A stretch of DNA of 11,045 nucleotides. Origin: Pseudomonadota bacterium. GTDB lineage: Bacteria; Desulfobacterota; Desulfobulbia; Desulfobulbales; SURF-16. This document shows, one piece after another, positions 1-6,606 of this stretch. The position numbers were made by a program, and so were the translations under genes. How positions within the stretch are numbered: the first letter of the stretch is position 1; every line of letters starts with the position of its first letter. The notes below the pieces were generated by a model. That model made no database searches. It worked only from the letters and a program-made list of their open reading frames with translations, and was not told the origin of the DNA. The stretch lies in NCBI GenBank assembly GCA_030597865.1, contig JAUVQZ010000084.1:1-11045 (forward strand), written 5' to 3'.

Positions 1-1566
1 AATCCCACCCATATTACCGGCACCATCATTGATATAAGCAAGCGCTGCGAGGCGGAGGCGGAACTTTGTCAGGAGCAGCGGGTGTCAGATACCATCATTA
101 ATAGCCTGCCCGGCGCCTTTTATATCTATGACGAGCAGTTCAGGCTCATGCGTTGGAACGACAGACATGAGGAAATGTTGGGCTATTCCGGTAAAGAGTT
201 ATTCCACAAGGCAGGTCTGGATTTTGTCAGCCCTCCGGATAGAAAGAGGGTTGCAGGGGCCTTGCAACGGGTCTTGCTGGGTAAGGAGATGCATGTTGAG
301 GTGGATCTGCTGGCCAAGGATGGCAGCACAGCTCCCTTTCTATGCTCAGGAACCCTGCTTGAAATGAAGGGGAGCAAGTATATCCAGGGCATGGCAATAG
401 ATGTCAGCGACAGAAAGAGGCTTGAAGGTGAGCTGCGGCAGGCCCAGAAGATGGAGGCCATCGGCACCCTAGCCGGTGGTATTGCCCATGATTTTAATAA
501 CATCCTTGCCGCCATCCTGGGCTACGGAGAGATGGCCCTGGATGGAGTGGCCAAGGGCAGCCTGGCAGAGCAGGATATTGAGCATGTTATGGCCGCCGGT
601 CGCCGGGCCACGGCCCTGGTTGAGCAGATTCTCGCCTTCAGCCGTCAGGGCGAGGTGGAATTCATTGCCATCCAGGCCCAGCATATCATCAGGGAGGCCT
701 TAAAGATGTTACGCGCCTCGCTGCCCACCTCCATTGCCATCCAGACCCATATTGATAACGACTGTCCCCTTATTGAGGCGGACCCCACCCAGATCCACCA
801 GGTCCTGATGAATCTCTGTACCAATGCCAAACATGCCATGCAGGATGCAGACGGGGTGTTAACCGTGTCCCTCTACCAGGTGGACCTGCCCCTTGCAGAT
901 TTTCCTGAGCTTACCCTTGAGCCGGGACCCTATCTTGAGCTCACTGTGGAGGATAGTGGTGAGGGCATGGATGAGGTCACCAGGGCCCGTATCTTTGATC
1001 CTTTTTTCTCCACAAAAAATATCGGTGAGGGAACAGGGCTTGGACTGTCCGTGGTCCATGGCATTGTCAGTAACCACGGCGGCCAGATAGTGGTTGTCAG
1101 CGGCCTGGGTCAAGGCACAACCTTTCGGATTTATTTCCCCGTCTCCATTAAGGAGGAGGAGCCGGTGCCAGAGTCCCATCACATCCTGCCCACGGGTAGG
1201 GAGACCCTCATGGTGGTGGATGATGAGGAGTGGCTTGCCCAGATCCAGCAGCGTTCACTGGCAAATCTTGGCTATAAGGTGGCGAAATTTACCAACAGCC
1301 AGGAGGCCCTTGCCGAGTGGCAAAATAACAGCGAGGCCTATGACCTGATTATCACTGATATGACCATGCCTCATCTGTCAGGGGCTGATCTGGCCTGGAA
1401 GATTCTGAGCGACAGGCCAAAAATTCCTATTATCATGTGTAGCGGCTTTAGTGAGGTTCTTGATGAGGAGCGGGCCAAGGAGTTAGGAGTGCGAGAGTTT
1501 ATCTTGAAACCTTTTGGCATGGCTGATCTGGCCCATATCGTTCGACGGGTGCTTGATAATGGCTAA
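1..1566 (+). CDS. PAS-domain hybrid sensor histidine kinase, 5' end cut off by the window
   Basis: The frame is open from base 1, so this is the C-terminal 521 residues of a longer protein; a GTG at 82 is not needed as a start. Numbering from base 1, residues 1-20 look like the end of one PAS/PAC unit (TGTIIDISKR), and about 28-140 form a second PAS domain ending GMAIDVSDRKR. The H-box GGIAHDFNN puts the phosphoacceptor at His163. The ATP-binding domain follows, with N-box NLCTNAKH near 271, G1 EDSGEGMD near 317, F-box IFDPFF near 331 and G2 GTGLGLS near 344. A C-terminal receiver has the acidic pair near 407, phosphoacceptor Asp453 (LIITDMTMP) and Lys503 (LKPF). No membrane segment is visible, but the N-terminus is missing. 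It probably autophosphorylates, passes phosphate to its own receiver, and signals to the regulator it overlaps. Its stimulus cannot be told from this portion. Confidence 0.93.
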   Translation, partial: NPTHITGTIIDISKRCEAEAELCQEQRVSDTIINSLPGAFYIYDEQFRLMRWNDRHEEMLGYSGKELFHKAGLDFVSPPDRKRVAGALQRVLLGKEMHVEVDLLAKDGSTAPFLCSGTLLEMKGSKYIQGMAIDVSDRKRLEGELRQAQKMEAIGTLAGGIAHDFNNILAAILGYGEMALDGVAKGSLAEQDIEHVMAAGRRATALVEQILAFSRQGEVEFIAIQAQHIIREALKMLRASLPTSIAIQTHIDNDCPLIEADPTQIHQVLMNLCTNAKHAMQDADGVLTVSLYQVDLPLADFPELTLEPGPYLELTVEDSGEGMDEVTRARIFDPFFSTKNIGEGTGLGLSVVHGIVSNHGGQIVVVSGLGQGTTFRIYFPVSIKEEEPVPESHHILPTGRETLMVVDDEEWLAQIQQRSLANLGYKVAKFTNSQEALAEWQNNSEAYDLIITDMTMPHLSGADLAWKILSDRPKIPIIMCSGFSEVLDEERAKELGVREFILKPFGMADLAHIVRRVLDNG

Positions 1567-2950
1567 GATTCTTGTGGTTGACGATGACCGGAACCTGACC
1601 CGGGTGCTCATTGAGCAGACCCGGCGTATGGGGCACCATGCCATGGTAGCCTCAACCATGCGGGATGGGGTGGAGAATGCCCGACTGGGTGATTTTGACT
1701 TGGTGCTGCTTGATGTCCAGATGCCTGATGGCAATGGCCTGGATTTTCTGCCTACCTTTAAGGAGGTGGCCTCCAGGCCGGAGGTTATTATTGTTACCGG
1801 TAAGGGGGATCCGGCCGGGGCTGCCAAGGCCATTAAGAGTGGGGCCTGGTGCTATATTGAAAAGCCCCATGTTACCAAGGATCTCAACCTCCATATGGCC
1901 CGGGCCTTGCAGTACCGGGCAGAAAAAAATCGGGCCGCCAGGGGGCCGGTGGTCCTGAAGAGGGAGATGATTATCGGCTCTAGTATCAAGATTAACCATT
2001 GTCTCGATCAACTGGCCCAGGCAGCCATGAGCGATGTCAGTGTGCTCATCACCGGTGAGACTGGAACGGGCAAGGAACTTTTTGCCAGGGCCATCCACGC
2101 CAACAGCAGGCGGTCAGCCAAGAATTTTGTGGTGGTGGATTGTGCCTCCCTGCCTGAGACTCTTATTGAGTCCACCCTCTTCGGTCACGAAAAGGGGGCC
2201 TTTACCGGCGCAGACAGAGCCATGACCGGTCTTGTCAAACAGGCCGATGGCGGCACCCTGTTTCTTGACGAGGTGGGGGAGCTGCCCATCCAGACCCAGA
2301 AGGCATTTCTCCGGGTCCTGCAGGAACACAGCTACCGCCCTGTGGGGGGATGTGATGAGCTAACCAGTGATTTTCGATTGGTGGCAGCCACTAATCGCGA
2401 CCTGGAAAAACAGGTCAGCGTCAGCGCCTTTCGTAAGGATCTGCTCTTTCGCCTCAAGGCCTCTGTTATCCATCTGCCGCCCCTGAAAAAGCGTCTGGAG
2501 GATCTACGCAGCCTGACCGGCTATTTTGTCAGCAGGCTCTGTGAGCGTTATGGCCAGGAAAAGAAGGAGTTTGGCGTTGATTTCGTGGCCACCCTCTCTG
2601 CCTATGATTGGCCCGGCAACGTCCGCGAGCTGGCCCAGACCCTCGAGCATGCCTTCTCGGCCGCCTTCCATTCTCCCACCCTCTATGCCAATCACCTGCC
2701 AGACCATATTCGCATCCTCCAGGCCCAGACAGCGGTTCAGCAGTCAAAAACCTCCTTGCAGGCCTGCCAGATACCGTCGGACGCCCTGTCTCTCCCAGCC
2801 TGGCGGCAATTTCGTGACAGCTATGAAAAGGAGTACCTGCAAAGGCTATTGGCTCAGACCAAGGGTAATGTCTCGGCGGCAAGCCGGGTTGCCGATCTGT
2901 CGCGAACCCACCTCTACCAATTGCTGGCCAAGCATGACCTGCAAGGTTGA
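1559..2950 (+). CDS. Sigma-54-dependent response regulator, NtrC/AtoC type
   Basis: This is a 463-residue enhancer-binding activator. The receiver (1-118) has acidic residues 8-10, phosphoacceptor Asp52 (LLDVQMPDG) and Lys102. The AAA+ domain (about 133-365) has Walker A GETGTGKE at 166-173, the sigma-54 contact loop GAFTGA at 213-218, Walker B LFLDEVGE at 234-241 and the arginine-rich FRKDLLFRL near 291. The C-terminal Fis-type helix-turn-helix is at about 427-460 (KGNVSAASRVADLSRTHLY). An in-frame ATG at 1514 would add 15 residues before the receiver; ATG 1559 is preferred because MAKILVVDDD begins the fold directly. The start overlaps the kinase stop by 8 bases, suggesting translational coupling and a cognate pair. 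Phosphorylation would be expected to drive ATP-dependent opening of sigma-54 promoters. The targets are unknown; no convincing sigma-54 promoter was found in the window. Confidence 0.95.
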   Translation: MAKILVVDDDRNLTRVLIEQTRRMGHHAMVASTMRDGVENARLGDFDLVLLDVQMPDGNGLDFLPTFKEVASRPEVIIVTGKGDPAGAAKAIKSGAWCYIEKPHVTKDLNLHMARALQYRAEKNRAARGPVVLKREMIIGSSIKINHCLDQLAQAAMSDVSVLITGETGTGKELFARAIHANSRRSAKNFVVVDCASLPETLIESTLFGHEKGAFTGADRAMTGLVKQADGGTLFLDEVGELPIQTQKAFLRVLQEHSYRPVGGCDELTSDFRLVAATNRDLEKQVSVSAFRKDLLFRLKASVIHLPPLKKRLEDLRSLTGYFVSRLCERYGQEKKEFGVDFVATLSAYDWPGNVRELAQTLEHAFSAAFHSPTLYANHLPDHIRILQAQTAVQQSKTSLQACQIPSDALSLPAWRQFRDSYEKEYLQRLLAQTKGNVSAASRVADLSRTHLYQLLAKHDLQG

Positions 2951-3207
2951 TTATTCTTATTGCTTCGGTGGATACATAATCAAGTTAATGGAGGAAGTCG
3001 AACACCCTTCGACAGGCTCAGGACTATGCCGACAGCTTTAACTATGTATCCACCGAAGCAATAACAAAAAACCTGTCTGCTTTTTCTAACACCGTTAGCT
3101 TTTCTTGACAGTTCTCCCTGGTCCGTTTTCGGACATGGATCCCTGTCTCCAGTTCCATTTGGGTGAAATAAAAGGATTTTTTATCTTTCCAAGGCCAGAA
3201 GTTCCCC
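2951..3207. other. Intergenic region with an inverted-repeat element
   Basis: These 257 bases separate the response regulator from the small receiver-like gene. The left 110 bases are the inverted-repeat element described separately. The remainder is AT-richer, with a TTGACA at 3105-3110 that could be a -35 box, but no good -10 hexamer lies 16-18 bases downstream. No obvious intrinsic terminator with a T-run follows the response regulator. Confidence 0.6.
2957..3064. repeat. 108-bp MITE-like element with perfect 22-bp terminal inverted repeats
   Basis: Bases 2957-2978 and 3043-3064 are perfect inverted copies of each other over 22 bases, containing GCTTCGGTGGATAC and GTATCCACCGAAGC. Between them lies a 64-base core with a hairpin GTCGAA (2997-3002) / TTCGAC (3008-3013), continuing into CTTCGACAGGCTCAGGAC. 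That core resembles a REP-type palindrome I recall from many bacterial genomes. The element has no coding capacity. No clear target-site duplication is visible beside the ends. It could be a non-autonomous mobile element, a REP doublet, or a long-range hairpin at the 3' end of the regulator mRNA. Confidence 0.7.
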
Positions 3208-3627
3208 ATGGTATGCTTGTTGCTTTTTTCTCCCATCATGAAGGATCAAGCAGGAGATTATGCCATATTTATCTATGTACGTAAGCCGGAAGGCGTGGGG
3301 GAGGCCTTGGCCAATATCATTGGCAGGGCAGTGGGGCAGCACCAGCTCACCATCTTTGCCAGCCCGGCAGAGTTAACAGCATCCCTGCGTACAGCCCTGC
3401 ACAACGGTGATATCGTCATTGTCCAGGCCGATCAAAACACCCTGGCAGAGCTCCTGGCCTGCCAGGAGATTTTGGAGATAAGCCGTCTGATCCTGATTCT
3501 TACTGAGATTAATGAGGAGACCATTGCCATGGCCCACCGGTTACGGCCCAGGTTCCTCACCGGTCTTGATGATGAATTTCTCAAGGTAAGCGCGGTGCTT
3601 GGCAAGATGCTTGAGGCGGCAGCCTGA
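3208..3627 (+). CDS. Small receiver-like (degenerate) protein of unknown function
   Basis: A 139-residue protein, or 129 residues if the ATG at 3238 is used. The later start gives MKDQAGDYAIFIYV, with a first strand placed as in receiver domains, but neither start has a strong ribosome binding site. The strand-helix rhythm looks like a receiver fold: YAIFIYV as strand 1, GDIVIVQAD as strand 3, RLILILTE as strand 4 and RPRFLTGLDD as strand 5. The usual acidic pair after strand 1 and the Lys-Pro after strand 5 are absent, and the phosphoacceptor Asp is not clearly placed. It would therefore not be expected to be phosphorylated normally. It lies between a two-component pair and a chemotaxis operon, so it may be a signalling adaptor. 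Both fold and role are inference; I do not recognise the family. Confidence 0.65.
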   Translation: MVCLLLFSPIMKDQAGDYAIFIYVRKPEGVGEALANIIGRAVGQHQLTIFASPAELTASLRTALHNGDIVIVQADQNTLAELLACQEILEISRLILILTEINEETIAMAHRLRPRFLTGLDDEFLKVSAVLGKMLEAAA

Positions 3628-3711
3628 GCTATACAGGGGCGGAAAGAGTGAGTGTTAACTTTATCTGACAGGCGTTGGTGGGCCTTCCAGGTGCGATGTT
3701 GTTTGTTTAGG

Positions 3712-3717
3712 TATAAT
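3712..3717 (+). promoter_or_regulatory. Possible -10 box for the chemosensory operon
   Basis: A perfect TATAAT lies 177 bases before the cheW start. There is no good TTGACA-like hexamer 16-18 bases upstream and no TGn extension, so this is only a candidate promoter element. Confidence 0.25.
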
Positions 3718-3720
3718 TGT

Positions 3721-3779
3721 CAATAACCAATAGCCAATGATAGTTTGTTGTTCTCCACGAAGATACGAAGATCACGAAG
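3721..3779. repeat. Two adjacent short tandem repeats
   Basis: Bases 3721-3741 are three 7-base units: CAATAAC, CAATAGC, CAATGAT. Bases 3757-3779 carry three ACGAAG units, the first two as exact ACGAAGAT octamers and the third after one extra C. The CACGAAG-type repeat resembles intergenic repeats I recall from environmental and deltaproteobacterial genomes. Function unknown. Confidence 0.55.
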
Positions 3780-3881
3780 TAGCAGGGTGTTTTGGTAAGA
3801 GATTTTATCTAGCGAATTTGACTGACGTTAACAGGGTTGAAAGAGAGCATTCAGAAACCCAAAACAGATGGAAAAGAGACA

Positions 3882-3887
3882 AGGAGG
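3882..3887 (+). promoter_or_regulatory. Ribosome binding site deciding the cheW start
   Basis: A consensus AGGAGG lies 7 bases before the ATG at 3895. It falls inside the reading frame of the alternative ATG at 3868, which has no comparable site, so 3895 is the preferred start. Confidence 0.8.
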
Positions 3888-3894
3888 GGTGAAC

Positions 3895-4410
3895 ATGGCG
3901 GAGCTGGCAAGAGATTTAGATTTGGATGACGACCTCTATGACGATGAGGATACCCAGAAGGATAAATATCTCACCTTCCATGTGAATGGTGAGGATTACG
4001 GCATTGACATCGCCTTTGTCACCGAGATCATCGGCATCCAGAAGATCACCGAGGTCCCAGATATGCCTATCTTCATCAAGGGGGTGATCAACCTGCGTGG
4101 TAAGGTCATCCCGGTGATGGATGTCCGCCTGCGCTTTAATATGGAGGAGAGGGCCTATGATGAGCGAACCTGCATCATCGTCGTCGACATCGACGGTACG
4201 GCCGTGGGCCTGGTGGTGGATGAGGTGCGCGAGGTGGCCGATATTCCCGAGGCCCAGGTTGAACCACCACCCCAGACCGGTAAGGGCCAGAGCAGCCGTT
4301 ACCTCAAGGGCATGGGCAAGCTGGGTGATGAGGTGAAAATTCTCTTGAACGCCGAGAAACTTCTTTACGATGAAGAGCTTGAGAAGCTGGAAGCCCTTGA
4401 AGAAGCCTAA
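3895..4410 (+). CDS. cheW: Chemotaxis coupling protein CheW
   Basis: A 171-residue scaffold protein that links chemoreceptors to CheA in the cytoplasmic array. After an acidic leader (residues 7-19 are mostly Asp, Glu and Leu), the CheW beta-barrel begins at KYLTFHVNGEDYGIDI. It continues through the typical VPDMPIFIKGVINLRGKVIPVMD and the CIIVVDIDGTAVGLVVDEVREV segment, then the KGMGKLGDEVKILLNAEKLL end. A strong AGGAGG supports this start. The stop is 12 bases before the chemoreceptor ATG, so the two are almost certainly co-transcribed. The acidic leader is longer than in a minimal CheW but is otherwise unremarkable. Confidence 0.95.
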   Translation: MAELARDLDLDDDLYDDEDTQKDKYLTFHVNGEDYGIDIAFVTEIIGIQKITEVPDMPIFIKGVINLRGKVIPVMDVRLRFNMEERAYDERTCIIVVDIDGTAVGLVVDEVREVADIPEAQVEPPPQTGKGQSSRYLKGMGKLGDEVKILLNAEKLLYDEELEKLEALEEA

Positions 4411-4422
4411 GAGGGAAACACC

Positions 4423-6525
4423 ATGAATTTTCTTAAAAACTTTAAGATCCGCACCAAACTACTGGCCAGTACCGGGCTCACCATCCTGCTCTTTCTTATT
4501 GCCCTGGGCATCTTCCTGCAGAGCCTGAACAGTACCAGCAGAGGCTACTCCCAGGTCATCAGCGAGGAACTTGAGACAGTGTCACTGGCCAAAGAACTCC
4601 ATGTGCAGATGCTGGAAAGCCGCCGTTCTGAGAAAGATTTTTTGGCCCGCCTCGATATGAAATACCTGGAACGGGTAGAAAAGCACATTGCCGCCTTGCA
4701 GGGGACGGCAACGCAGATCAACAGTCTGGCCCAAAGAGATGGGGCCGAGGAAATCGCTGAGCTGGCCTCCCAGGTCAAGGAACTGGCCGGGCATTATCAC
4801 GCCGCCTTTGAGGCCGTGGTAAAGGGCCAGCAAAAAAAGGGTTTGGACCATAAAAGTGGTCTGCAGGGCCAATTTGCTAATGCCGCAAGCCAGCTCATGG
4901 GACTTGCGGGTATTTTTGATGAACAGCTTGCCAGGTTGCTGGCCCTGCGGCGCTATGAGAAGAACTACCTGCTGCGTCATGATCAGCAATATGTCAAAAA
5001 AGTCCATGAGCAGTTAATCGTAGTTCACGACTCTCTGCTGGAAATTTCCTGGGACAAGGATACCAAGGACAGAACTGAGGCGGCGGTGGCAAGTTATAAA
5101 AGGGCCTTTGATGCCCTGGTGGCTGAGGATGGCAGAGCTAAAGGCCTTATGGCCGAGATGACCCAGGCCACCCATGCCATTGAGCCGCTGGTGGGAAAAA
5201 TCACGACCCTGGCCCATGAACTGGGTAGAGAACGTATCAGCATCACGGAGCACTCTGTAAGACAGGCGGCCCGCATGGCCCTTATCGTAGCTGTCCTTGC
5301 CCTTGTCGCCGGCTTGATCCTCTCCTTCTATATTGCCAATGTCATTAGTAGGCCCCTGCAAAATGTGGTGACCATCATCAAGGGCATTGCCAAGGGAGAT
5401 TTCTCAACCAAGTTAACCGCGGACAGCAAGGATGAGACCGGCATGATCATCCGTGCCATGGGAACGATGGTCGCCAACCTCAACAGCAAGGCCGAGCTGG
5501 CCAACAAAATCGCTAACAAAGACCTGCGAGACGACGTTGAGCTCGCCTCAGACCGTGACAGCCTGGGCCACTCCCTGCAGGCCATGACGGACAATCTTAA
5601 CCAGGTCATCAATGAGATCAATGTGGCGGCAGAGCAGATCGCCTCTGGCTCCGGCCAGGTGGCGGACGCCAGTCAGGCCCTGAGTCAGGGCGCCACCGAG
5701 CAGGCGGCCTCCCTGGAGCAGATCACCTCCTCCATGACTGAGATGGCCAGTCAAACAAAAAACAATGCCGAGAATGCTGGTCAGGCCAATAATCTGGCGG
5801 AAGAGACCCGTGAGGCAGCCCAGCGCGGCCATGGCCAGATGCAGGATATGGTTACGGCCATGGGCGAGATCTCCCAGTCGGGCCAGAGTATCTCCAAGAT
5901 CATCAAGACCATTGATGAGATCGCCTTTCAGACCAATCTCCTGGCCTTAAACGCCGCCGTGGAGGCGGCCCGGGCCGGCCGGCACGGCAAGGGCTTTGCC
6001 GTGGTGGCCGAAGAGGTGCGCAACCTGGCGGCCCGTTCCGCCAAGGCAGCCAAGGAGACGGCCGAGCTCATCGAGGGTTCGGTGGAAAAGACCAATAACG
6101 GTTCTGAGATTGCCAACCGCACCGCTGACGCCCTGGATGAGATCGTCACCTCGGTGGGTAAGGTCACCGACCTGGTGGCCGAGATTGCCGCGGCCTCAAG
6201 CGAGCAGGCCGAGGGCATCGGCCAGGTCAATATCGGCATCAGCCAGGTCGACCAGGTCACCCAGCAGAATACGGCCAATGCCGAGGAAGGGGCCTCCGCC
6301 GCAGAAGAGCTCTCATCCCAGGCTGAACAGCTCAAAGAGATGATGTCTTGCTTCCGCATTAAGGGCCAGGCCTCTGCTGGCGGCCCAAGGCAGCTTTCCT
6401 CCTTTTCCGGGCCGGAGGCATATGGGCGGGAGCAGCCGCAGTTTTCTGCGCCGCCCATACCGGCAAAGACGGTGAAGCCGGCCGATGTCATTGATCTTGA
6501 CGATCAGGAGTTTGGCAAGTTTTAA
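4423..6525 (+). CDS. Methyl-accepting chemotaxis protein with helical periplasmic sensor and two HAMP segments
   Basis: A 700-residue transmembrane chemoreceptor. TM1 is at about 12-34. The periplasmic part (about 35-284) is all-helical, with two related motifs, RRSEKDFLARLDMKYL (67-82) and RRYEKNYLLRHDQQYV (176-191), typical of helical bimodular (HBM) sensors. TM2 is at about 285-307, followed by a HAMP (308-356) and a second, divergent HAMP-like segment (357-400, with DSLGHSLQAM). The signalling domain has its hairpin tip at 498-532 (EIAFQTNLLALNAAVEAARAG), the CheA/CheW contact region. After the coiled coil comes a flexible Pro/Gly/Ser-rich linker (about 646-690) ending in EFGKF. The five terminal residues fit the x-[HFYW]-x-x-[HFYW] tether pattern for CheR/CheB. 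GAGGG at 4411-4415 serves as the ribosome binding site. The ligand is unknown; HBM sensors studied elsewhere often bind small organic acids. Confidence 0.95.
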   Translation: MNFLKNFKIRTKLLASTGLTILLFLIALGIFLQSLNSTSRGYSQVISEELETVSLAKELHVQMLESRRSEKDFLARLDMKYLERVEKHIAALQGTATQINSLAQRDGAEEIAELASQVKELAGHYHAAFEAVVKGQQKKGLDHKSGLQGQFANAASQLMGLAGIFDEQLARLLALRRYEKNYLLRHDQQYVKKVHEQLIVVHDSLLEISWDKDTKDRTEAAVASYKRAFDALVAEDGRAKGLMAEMTQATHAIEPLVGKITTLAHELGRERISITEHSVRQAARMALIVAVLALVAGLILSFYIANVISRPLQNVVTIIKGIAKGDFSTKLTADSKDETGMIIRAMGTMVANLNSKAELANKIANKDLRDDVELASDRDSLGHSLQAMTDNLNQVINEINVAAEQIASGSGQVADASQALSQGATEQAASLEQITSSMTEMASQTKNNAENAGQANNLAEETREAAQRGHGQMQDMVTAMGEISQSGQSISKIIKTIDEIAFQTNLLALNAAVEAARAGRHGKGFAVVAEEVRNLAARSAKAAKETAELIEGSVEKTNNGSEIANRTADALDEIVTSVGKVTDLVAEIAAASSEQAEGIGQVNIGISQVDQVTQQNTANAEEGASAAEELSSQAEQLKEMMSCFRIKGQASAGGPRQLSSFSGPEAYGREQPQFSAPPIPAKTVKPADVIDLDDQEFGKF

Positions 6526-6532
6526 AAACAGG

Positions 6533-6584
6533 ATTCAGAATACAGGAGACAGAATTGAGAATGGCCAATTGTAGCATTCTGAAT
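6533..6584. repeat. Nested inverted repeat in the MCP-cheA gap
   Basis: ATTCAGAAT (6533-6541) and ATTCTGAAT (6576-6584) are a perfect 9-base inverted pair. Inside them AATTG (6553-6557) pairs with CAATT (6566-6570), and AGAAT-type words recur. Such AGAAT/ATTC-rich pieces recur in intergenic DNA of related bacteria, from memory. In RNA it could form a hairpin between the MCP and cheA. There is no T-run, so it is not a typical terminator. Confidence 0.5.
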
Positions 6585-6606
6585 TCTTCCTTAACCGAGA
6601 GTCAAC

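Larger units (their letters stand above)
3628..3894. other. Intergenic region upstream of cheW with short tandem repeats
   Basis: This non-coding stretch holds two clusters of short direct repeats (3721-3741 and 3757-3779), a TATAAT at 3712-3717 and a weak sigma-54-like GG-N10-GC at 3681-3694. The chemosensory operon promoter is likely here because it is the only sizeable gap before cheW, but the exact site cannot be settled by eye. Confidence 0.5.

Noticed and set aside
2526..3041. Plus-strand 171-residue open frame in another frame
   Set aside because: It overlaps the response regulator AAA+/HTH coding region and runs into the inverted-repeat element; composition is Pro/Arg/Ser-rich as expected for an out-of-frame shadow.
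3105..3110. TTGACA as a -35 box for the small receiver-like gene
   Set aside because: No acceptable -10 hexamer lies at 16-18 bases.
3681..3694. Sigma-54 promoter-like GG-N10-GC upstream of cheW
   Set aside because: Only the dinucleotides and a few positions match; the flanking consensus (TGGCACG, TTGC) is poor, so it is not called.
3721..3779. CRISPR-like array
   Set aside because: The units are only 7-9 bases with no spacers of constant length; no cas gene is nearby.
5928..6491. Minus-strand 187-residue open frame
   Set aside because: It is antisense to the MCP signalling domain; the Ala/Ser-rich composition is what a shadow of that coding sequence gives, and no ribosome binding site or domain is visible.
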